DNA of 64,000 bases from Sanguinoderma infundibulare (taxonomy: Eukaryota > Basidiomycota > Agaricomycetes > Polyporales > Polyporaceae). A program made the translations under genes and the position numbers. Of the stretch, positions 56,616 through 64,000 are shown in pieces (positions within the stretch are counted from its first letter, which is position 1; each line of letters begins with the position of its first letter). The stretch is from the NCBI GenBank assembly GCA_032821775.1, contig JAVLRN010000009.1, positions 1,860,001-1,924,000 of the forward strand, written 5' to 3'. The notes below the pieces were generated by a model. The model saw nothing but the letters and a program-made list of their open reading frames with translations. It ran no database searches and was not told the origin of the DNA.

Positions 56616-57956
56616 ATGGTTTACGACCCAGAGTTGGATGCAGCATATGTCAACGACAAGAGGTTCTACAAGAACATGCGGGGCGGCTACCTCACAGCTG
56701 AGTACGTCTGGCGGGACCATTATTCGTGGTTGCAAGAACAGGGCTACAAGCTCCGCCCTCGGTACCATCCGAACTGGGAGCCTTCGTGGGCAGGAACGAA
56801 CAAATACTTTCGCGATTTCGAGGACGGCATGGTGCTGAAGGTACGTCGCCCTCGCTGATCATTGAGTAGTAAATCCTGACAAGTAGGTAATGCAAGAGCT
56901 ATGGGATTATGGATGCGACACGCGTCGCCGACGGCCGCGTTGTGGTCCTTAAGCAGTTAAACAAGGTCTACCATCCTTACGAAGTCGAGATCACCACGCT
57001 CTTCTCTGCTGAGCCATTGGCTTCCAATCCCTGCAACCGCTCCGTCCCAGTCTACGATGTCCTGCAATCCCCTCTTGACCAAGACACCATCTTCCTAGTA
57101 CTGCCGTTCTTGATGCGGCACCATGCTGTCCGCTTTGAGAGTGTGGGCGAAGCCGTCGAATGTTTCCGTCAGTTATTTGAGGTAGGCCAATGCTTCTATG
57201 TCTTGCTCATCACTATCCACTGAAAGACAGGGACATGTCGCAGGGCCTTCAGGTGATACACGAACAGCACATTGCTCACCGGTGAGTTGAGTCAAATACT
57301 GGGAAACATTCTGAGTACCGACACTGTCCAGAGACGTCATGGTCTTCAACGTGATGATGGATGTAGCCCCTCTGTATTCAGAAACCCCTCATCCCGTGGA
57401 TTTCGAGAGAAGCTACGACTTTAAGCGACGCATCCGCAAATTCACCAGGACCGAACGTCCTGTCAAATACTACTACATCGACTTCGGCATCTCTCGTAGA
57501 TACGCGCAAGACGATCCCTCTCCCCTAGAAGACATCATTATTGGTGGCGATAAATCTGTGCCAGAGTTCCGGGATGCGAACGAACCCCAGAATCCGTTTT
57601 GGACAGACATCTACTACCTTGGAAACCTGATTCGAACCGGATTCCTCGAGGTACATTCCTGTCTCTCCCCCTTGCCCAGGAACTCACTGATCCCTTTGTA
57701 GAGAGCGACTGGGTTTGAGTTCATGCAGCCGTTGATCGGCGACATGGTACAGACAGACCCGTCGAAGCGACCCACAATTGACGTCGCTCGTTCTCGCTTT
57801 GAGGAGATACGTGCCTCCTTGCCCGAAAAAAAACTTCGGTCGCGAGTAGTGTACAGGGATGAACTGGGAATCTCGGCATTCTTCAGGTCATTGAAGCATC
57901 ATTTCCGAACGAGGGCGTATGTCGCGAAAGGCGTGCCCTCGCTTCCCACTCCTTGA
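56616..57956 (+). CDS. Fungal protein-kinase-like protein, 373 aa
   Basis: Exons 56616-56840, 56897-57181, 57244-57281, 57332-57650 and 57702-57956 give 373 residues in phase. The kinase fold is compact: ATP-lysine in RVVVLKQLN, Glu in PYEVEITTLF, hinge LVLPFLM, catalytic loop HRDVMVFNVMMD (HRD plus Asn, formed across an intron) and DFG in YYYIDFGISRRY. The rest of the C-lobe includes WTDIYYLGNLI and DPSKRPTIDVA. No glycine-rich P-loop is recognisable, and the N-terminal 75 residues (YLTAEYVWRDHYSWLQEQGY) are typical of an expanded agaricomycete kinase-like family of unknown role. Key catalytic residues are kept, so activity is possible. Substrates are unknown. Confidence 0.85.
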
Positions 57957-58530
57957 CCACTTCCTCTCCTGTGTAGTTCGCTATGCTACCCTCCCACTGT
58001 CGTAATCCTCCCCTCGCTTGCTTAGGGATGATGTTTCGTCGTCGGGTCATAATAGCAATCGCATATTCTGGAAATCAGCACCAAATTCCCGCTCATGTTC
58101 CTGATGGGTTGGAGGGCCTAGTTCTATTGAATTCGATGCACATCCGAGGTGGCCAATACCGAACAATAGAGCTCGTCGTGGTTAGTGTGAGAAGAGAAGC
58201 ATTCCGCCGCATGACCCACTGCAACGGGCGGCGCGCAACGTTGTTGCCCAAACTGGCGATACTTGTCTCGGACCATGGGAGTCGAAAACCCCACTCCACG
58301 GTACGTCTGAATGACGGTAGCTTTGACGACCTAATGCCAGTGATTGGCCCCACGTTGAAGTTTGGTTAGCGCTGAGCAAGCCGCGCGCACTAGCGTGGCG
58401 TTTGGCATGTTCATTCTTACGTCTTGTGTACGATACCGTATTCGCGCGCGCACTAGCGCGATGGCTTGTTGTTCCCCGCGTCCCGGCGATGTTCACCGTT
58501 GGATAGTTTATTAGCTCGCGCTCGAGTCTC

Positions 58531-58567
58531 GCTCACCTCAGTCCCGTCTACGACGACTGAGGTGAGC
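58531..58567. repeat. Perfect 12-bp inverted repeat (hairpin)
   Basis: Arms GCTCACCTCAGT (58531-58542) and ACTGAGGTGAGC (58556-58567) are exact reverse complements separated by 13 nt. The loop region is part of a 21-bp block that recurs 120 bp downstream. Confidence 0.85.
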
Positions 58568-58699
58568 TCCCTCATGTACTCATAAGTCCTATTCGCGCTG
58601 CTTACGACGGGTGTCTTCTGTAGTGTATATTATTGTCTATAGGTACCCGCAATGTATCTAGTCCCGTCTACTACGACTGAGTGTATATTATTGTCTATA
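58540..58699. repeat. Interleaved direct repeats
   Basis: A 21-bp block starting AGTCCCGTCTA and ending CGACTGA occurs at 58540-58560 and 58660-58680 with one mismatch. A 19-bp block GTGTATATTATTGTCTATA occurs at 58623-58641 and 58681-58699 without mismatch. The second pair is directly adjacent. It could be a decayed tandem array or the ends of a small element. Confidence 0.75.
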
Positions 58700-60054
58700 C
58701 CCAGCCTGAGGTCATATTCTGTCTATTGTCCACGATCCTGTAGAAAACTGCTGGAGTGAGACGGGAACGGGCATACGAGCTTGACACTTACAATTCCTTA
58801 GCCAAACCATGCCAGTCTGAATAAGATTCTGTTCCCGACGGCAGTTGCCGCACACCATGTTCGTCATCGGTCAGGGGCCGCCGTCTCAACCGCCCTCTCC
58901 ATCGCCCTTGCTACACCTCGGGTACGTGTTTCGTACATCCTTCTGGGGAACCCTCCGTGGGTGCTCATTGGGAGCGGATGCCGCTCGTGTATGCTGTTTG
59001 TTCCTTTGAGGAGCAAAGCCAGCTTCCCTCGCAGCGGAACGCATCCGGCTGCACAGGTCGCGGCAAGCGGCACGACCTACGAATGCTCGCTGTCACAGCG
59101 CATCCCGACGATGCGCTACACACCGACTGGGCGTCCAAGACCGTACCCTGAGACGTGCGCAGCTCGTGCACATGCATAGGCATCCCAATAACCGCCAGCA
59201 AACACGGAGGCCCCTATCGCTCCATCGCTCGGACGCGACGCCGCGCGTGCTTGTCCACCGTGCGTCGAACAGGATCCACAGACTCCTCTTCAGGCCGCAT
59301 GCGAAGCGATTGGTGTGCTTTCGTCAGCACACAGCGTCGCTCGTGTGTTGTTCGCCGGAGAGCATCGGACGTCGTCGGGGCTCATGCGTGGCTCATGTCC
59401 GCACACTGTTCTCTGCTGGGACGGGCCTATTCACGTGTGCGGGTTTGGGCGACGCGCAGCCTGCGATTGCGGGACGCACGTAGGCCGCACGTCGACCGCG
59501 AGCCGGCACACCGGGTAGGGCTACCCTGGTCGAAAATGGTTTGCGCGCCGAGTCTACGCGGAGTTTCCAAGACGTGCTTGGTGGCTACGCTGACCATGGC
59601 TAGCCGTGGACAGCGTGGTGGGGCTTCCTGTCACGTTCGAGTATGAGGTGTAGCAGACTGTGCAGGCCTCTGCGTGTTGGTGTGTTGCTCGGAGATCAGT
59701 CGCTGCGCCAATTTTTGGAACCCACCCCTTCGTGGGGTTTAAATATGTTACTGGTCGTGAGTCGTTACATGCGATGAAGGTAGCGATAGCGGTTAAATAT
59801 CTGTTCAACGTATTGAGTACCGAAATTCTTGCCATTATCAAAATGCTCACCTTCACACCGAGTGGATCAGTGGATGTGCAGCGGCTTCTTCCCGTCCCTT
59901 ATACCGTTGGTATATCCGAAAGTCTTGAAGCCCGGTCCAGAAGACCTGGATCTCGTCGGCGTTCACGATCGCTGCGATGATCCCGACGACACTCGTATCC
60001 CTAGTAGTTGGTCACAATTAGCTTTCTATTGTGGTAGGCACCAATTAGACAGGC

Positions 60055-61380
60055 TTACACAAATCCTCTTGCGGCCAAAACACCTCTGCCAGTGAGGACG
60101 CGCGGCGGCTGCTCCCCACGCAGGTCCTCCCAGGCCTCGCGCGACAACTGAACGTCCTCACTGTTCTCGTCCAGCTCGTCCAGCACCCAGGAGATCGCGC
60201 CGCGCGGCACATGCACGTCCCCCGTGATCTTCGTCGCGCACATCCCTCCAATGAATGCCGTCGCGCGTGTGACGTCCAGGACCTCGACTCCGTTTGTCCC
60301 GTACGAGCCGTACCAGATGCCGCCGAGGCTGTCCAGCGTCCAGGCAGGCGAGCGCGGGTCGACCCCGGGGAGTACGGTGCGCTTCATCGGAAAGTACTGC
60401 GGGTACGATGGCTCGAGGCTCTCGAACGGCAGGGGCGGCACGCGCAGGGCGTAGCACGGGCACTGACGTTTGTGCGGACAGCGGATGGATATGGCTGGGC
60501 GTGGGACGGTCGCGGTCAGGGAGCTCCAGATCTTGGGGAGCTGCAGCGCGGGGAAGATCTTGATGATGTTCCGCTGGTCTGTGTCCGGCTCTTCGGGTAG
60601 CGCAGCGATGCGCGGGATGCGCGCAGGGTCGTTGTCGAACCAAGCGGCGTCGGGCTTGGGGAACTCGGGGAGGTCGACCGTACGGCGGTAGAATTCGATG
60701 TGGTGGACGGTCTTGGATTCGTGGATGCGGGCCAGAGATGAGAGGTGTGGGATCTTGATGGGATGAGGGGCAGTGGCCTGCTGAATGGGATGCGGGTGTG
60801 GGGTTTCGGTTTCGGGAGTGTCAGTGTCGCAGAGGACGTAGACTTGGTGGGGCCCATTGGTAGTTGTCGTCGCTCCGTTGGAGCCAGGTAAGTCTGCAGT
60901 CGAACGTCCGAAGCTGATCTTCAACGCGCGGACGTAACAAGGAGGAGTAGGGACTGGGGTAGCCTCGGACCGAGGAAACTGCCACACCTCGCCTATGATT
61001 CCTCCTTGCTCATGCTCATCTCCGGGGAACAGTCTGTACTCAATGACATTTCCTGTGAAAGGATGGTCTCCTGCCCATAAGCCAAGCAGTCCGCCGTATG
61101 GGTGGAGAAGAGAGGTGTAGACGGTCCGAGGCGAAATGTTGCCGAAGTGCGTGAAGGTCCTCAGACCGTAGAAGCCACATAAACGTTTCCAAATGGTGTC
61201 GTTATCCAAGTGTGCATGGAGAGCTTTGCAGGCGCTGCAGAGGTTTATGAGGTCAACAGGCGAAGTGTAGTCGAGCAAGATGTGAATGATGTCAAATGGG
61301 AGACCGGTGATTACGCCTGGAGTCCCTGGGCTGTCTTCTTGTAGTCCTGGATCCGGAGACTCACGCATGATGTGCTGCAT
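60055..61380 (-). CDS. F-box protein, FBXO31-like, 441 aa
   Basis: One uninterrupted frame from ATG 61380. The F-box is at residues about 25-70 (GLPFDIIHILLDYTSPVDLI, then NDTIWKRLCGFYG). Next comes YTSLLHPYGGLLGLWAGDHP, which strongly resembles the start of the C-terminal substrate-binding barrel of FBXO31 (Cyclin_D1_bind type: LHPYGxLxGLW). Later blocks (SLGGIWYGSYGTNGVEVLDV, then FIGGMCATKITGDVHVPRG) fit the same beta-rich domain. The protein should recruit substrates to an SCF ubiquitin ligase; targets are unknown. The frame stays open upstream to 61818 but that part overlaps palC, so I use the first Met before the F-box (a second choice is 61368). No intron is evident, rare in this window. 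Confidence 0.85.
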   Translation of the reverse strand: MQHIMRESPDPGLQEDSPGTPGVITGLPFDIIHILLDYTSPVDLINLCSACKALHAHLDNDTIWKRLCGFYGLRTFTHFGNISPRTVYTSLLHPYGGLLGLWAGDHPFTGNVIEYRLFPGDEHEQGGIIGEVWQFPRSEATPVPTPPCYVRALKISFGRSTADLPGSNGATTTTNGPHQVYVLCDTDTPETETPHPHPIQQATAPHPIKIPHLSSLARIHESKTVHHIEFYRRTVDLPEFPKPDAAWFDNDPARIPRIAALPEEPDTDQRNIIKIFPALQLPKIWSSLTATVPRPAISIRCPHKRQCPCYALRVPPLPFESLEPSYPQYFPMKRTVLPGVDPRSPAWTLDSLGGIWYGSYGTNGVEVLDVTRATAFIGGMCATKITGDVHVPRGAISWVLDELDENSEDVQLSREAWEDLRGEQPPRVLTGRGVLAARGFV

Positions 61381-61611
61381 GTCTCTTGAATCAGGAGAAT
61401 GTGCTAGCTGTATGCGTGGATGGCAACCTAGAGAGAGTGTTCGACGATCAGCAGGAGAAGAAGGAAGAAGACGAAGAGGAGAAGTTGGGATGGAGGGTTT
61501 TGACGCCTGCGGACCGGGCCTCGGTCCGTCATCCGTGCCCCAGTGGTTTTCCTGATCCGCAGTTCCTCCTCTCGAGGGCTGGGACCTCCTCATCTCCAAG
61601 ACAACGTCGCA

Positions 61612-63589
61612 ATGACCAGCTACCTCTATGAGCTCCCAACCACAGGCGCAATATCCTTCGCCGATGCGTGCGTTGACTCGACTGCAACATACACCGCTGA
61701 CATCGCAGATACCACCGAAGCCCGAGCGAACCTGCGTGCCGCGCTGAAGGAAAGTAAACGCACGGATATTAGCGAGAAGGACTATCTGAAGCTTGTCAAG
61801 GTGCGTACACTTGTTCAAGGCTGAGTGGTGGTGTCCTGAGAGCGGTGTATCCTGGACGCCAAGGTGCGGTTGTGTACAAGCCGTGCCAAGGATACGCCAA
61901 CGGATCGGATTGGCTTACCCCGCGTTTGCAGGTCCTCGATGAATACATCCCTAAGTTATATGGTATATTAAGCTGTATCAATAGCGCAGAGATCGCGCTG
62001 AAGGCCGAGCCAAGTGCGTACCGTCATCTCGTCCATCCCGCGCCTAGCCTCCTTACGAGTGCGTCAGTCTTCAGTTGGCGCACCACACTCTCGTCAACGC
62101 TCTTCCATAACTCGCCACGGCTGTCACTACCGACCTTCTCCACGGAGGTCATCTTCTCCCTCCTTACCTACGCCTTCTCAATCTCGAATCTCGCCCGCGC
62201 CGTCGTCCACTCCCTCGGCCGCTACGAGACCGAGCGCGCAATCTCCGACGCAGAACGGAAGGCGAAGGACGAACGTCTCGCGTTCGCCGTCACCCTCTTG
62301 TGCAAAGCTTCCGGCCTCTACGAGTTCATCGGCAAGGAATGCATCGCAGAGTGGGACAAGGAACGCGCCCGGGTGACGTCGCTAGGGATGAGCTGCCCCC
62401 GCCCCCCGGACATCAGCCGGGAAGTCGTCATCGGCCTCAGCAAGTGCGTCCCAACCAACTTCTACGGCGGGGCCTATGGCTATTGCCTCGAAATTCTTGG
62501 GATACTCGTGCGCCACTTGACGTGTCCTTCCGCGCCTCTTTGTTCTTCTGCAAATGATGCAGACGCGTTACGTGGTCCACGAATTTCCCATGAATATCAC
62601 CAGGGGCTTTGCCCGCCGTGTTTTCCACTACTGCCTTCCCCAGCCACCGTCACTGACCAATTGCCTGTTACGGCAGAATGTCCCTGGCAGACGCACAGAA
62701 CCTTGCGATCCGCAAGCTGCTCTCAAAGGCCGCGTTCGAGAGCACGATCTCGCCGGGGCCACCCCTACCCAAATCGCACCCGTCGCCCGCGCTCGTCGCG
62801 AAGCTGCACCTCGAGTGCGCCGCTCTGTACTCCTCCGCGCGCTCGCTCGTGAAGACGCCGGGGGCGTCCAAGGCCGCGTCCAAGTCCAAGCTGAAGATCG
62901 CGCTCGGGCGGGACAAGGACAGGAACGCGAACGGCGGTGACGAGGAGACGGGGGAGGAGGTCGCACCGGAGCTCAGGCGGTACCTCGCGGACGAAGCCGC
63001 ACTGCACGCTGCGCTCGCTAGGAAGTGGCTTGGCGTTGACGCGGGCGAGCACGGGGGCACGAGCAAGGGCGGCGTCGCAGTCGGGTTCCTGACATGGGCG
63101 AAGAAGGAGCTAGAAGAACTGAAGAGCGGGCATTCGTCGGGCGGGTTGATCAGCGGTGAGCGGGAGAAGGAGATCCGGGAGCGGCGGAAGGCGCAGGTCC
63201 AGGGAGAGCTCGAAAGTGCTGGGACGTTCCTGGTGGGGTACAAGAAGATGAACGACACCGTACGTGCCCCATCTCTTTTGTGTGCATTCAATGGGTGGAA
63301 GGTGGGAGCTAACGTGCGACAACCGTACGCGTAGATCTCGTTCCAGCCCGTTCCGCCGCAATCGGATTTACAAGCAATGATCCCTGCAGGATTGCTTGCC
63401 GTCGTCGTAAAGCCGTACACGAAGCCTACGCCTGCGTTCGGTCCCGGGTCTGTAGAGTACGTCCGCCGGCAGGCCGAAGAGCTTGAGCGGCTCGAAGCAC
63501 CGACAAGCGCAGAAGACACGGCTGCCTCTTCCGCCATGCCCGAGGGTGGTTTGGGCAAGTCGTACGCCGGCGCGGAGGCTTACTATTGA
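61612..63589 (+). CDS. palC: pH-response regulator PalC (BRO1 domain), 494 aa
   Basis: ESCRT-associated adaptor in the Pal/Rim ambient-pH pathway; it bridges the plasma-membrane sensing complex and Vps32, leading to PacC/Rim101 processing. Exons 61612-61800, 61932-62013, 62068-62443, 62677-63259 and 63335-63589 give 494 residues. The BRO1-type helical domain begins LYELPTTGAISFADAC and includes VLDEYIPKLYGILSCINSAE, FSWRTTLSS, YAFSISNLARAVVHSLGRYE, CKASGLYEFIGKECI and, at the C-terminus, ISFQPVPPQSDLQAMIPAG. PalC is known by this combination, with no C-terminal proline-rich tail as in Bro1. Introns 1 and 3 are long (131 and 233 nt). It is divergent from the F-box gene over 231 bp. Confidence 0.9.
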
Positions 63590-64000
63590 GCACCGGAAGA
63601 TGTCGACAAGCATGTTGGGCGAAGTCTGGATGACGCTGTAGGATGTGCTTACGCACTGGCAGTACTCGCTATCAGGCAGTGTATCGATAGGTGCGGTGTG
63701 CTTTTCCCTGATCTCTGTTTAATCTGATTCCAACTCCTAGTTTGGTTCGGTAGGGCCGTGCAGGACGTGTTAGAATGTATACCAGCTATGAAATTTACCT
63801 ATTGTTAGGTCATACTGTGCAGTGGTTTGTGGTCGAATCTTTACTCTGGATCCGTCGTCTACTCTTGCTCGAGTCTGCACAAGTTTAAAGCTGCCACTCG
63901 CTCGGGCGCTTCCACTGCTGCTATAACCACACGATCACTGGAAGACGAAATCGTTGAATTCAAACCGCGAACCTACGGCTTAAGATTGCCATCGATGTAC
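63590..64000. other. 3' flank of palC to the window edge
   Basis: 411 bp with no gene recognised. Several AT-rich patches are consistent with 3' UTR and terminator. Confidence 0.4.

Larger units (their letters stand above)
57957..60054. other. 2.1-kb spacer with repeats
   Basis: The spacer lies between the kinase gene stop and the stop of the minus-strand F-box gene. It contains the hairpin and paired repeats at 58.5-58.7 kb and doubled CGCGCGCACTAGCG blocks near 58382 and 58446. No coding region is supported. Confidence 0.45.

Noticed and set aside
60055..61818. 587-residue F-box protein starting at 61818
   Set aside because: The extra 146 residues overlap the start and first exon of palC and lack conservation-like features; the Met at 61380 is better placed before the F-box.
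1..64000. CRISPR arrays, bacterial operons or prophage
   Set aside because: Spliceosomal introns throughout, no regularly spaced identical repeats and no phage genes; the DNA is eukaryotic.

Overview
The window is nuclear DNA from a filamentous basidiomycete. The evidence is that nearly every gene is split by short GT-AG introns (mostly 45-70 nt, commonly GTGAGT/GTACGT/GTGCGT...YAG), genes lie close together on both strands, and the proteins are fungal (palC, COG2, VPS8, ERG19, a 915-residue PA-domain subtilase, a HAD-like sesquiterpene synthase, F-box genes, a fungal-type kinase). Agaricomycetes, probably a polypore, is my inference; a marker search is needed to name it.

Layout. 0-5.5 kb: end of one gene, an unrecognised Ser-rich protein (-), an intron-containing tRNA-Ser(CGA) (-), an F-box gene (+) with a suspected frame break, and mevalonate diphosphate decarboxylase (-). 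6-10.6 kb: CCR4 deadenylase (+), divergent from ERG19, and an aldo/keto reductase (-). 10.6-18.9 kb is gene-poor apart from an intact, many-exon secreted subtilisin-like protease (-). 18.9-37.1 kb is dense: a cupin (+), a membrane-anchored CPYS glutaredoxin (-), COG2 (+) converging on VPS8 (-), a PHD-finger protein (+), threonine deaminase (+) and a HAD-like/class II terpene synthase (-). 37.1-40.8 kb is a gene desert. 40.8-51 kb: complex I B12 subunit (-), DNA topoisomerase I (+), CDP-diacylglycerol synthase (+), ribosomal protein S23 (-) and an alpha/beta hydrolase (+). 51.4-54.7 kb is a truncated, mutated, inverted second copy of the protease, carrying a short retroposon-like insertion. 56-64 kb: a small ORF, a kinase-like gene, repeat-rich spacer, an FBXO31-like F-box gene (-) and palC (+).

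How the genes relate. Most are unconnected housekeeping genes: sterol/isoprenoid supply (ERG19), membrane traffic (COG2, VPS8), mRNA decay (CCR4), phospholipid synthesis, translation, respiration and ambient-pH signalling. ERG19 and the terpene synthase are linked only through a shared precursor pathway; there is no biosynthetic cluster around the synthase. The most informative structures are the inverted protease duplication (intact copy at 12.7-16.4 kb, pseudogene at 51.4-54.7 kb) and the terpene synthase. Exon boundaries were derived by hand from splice signals and reading phase. They close perfectly for most genes; doubtful places are stated.
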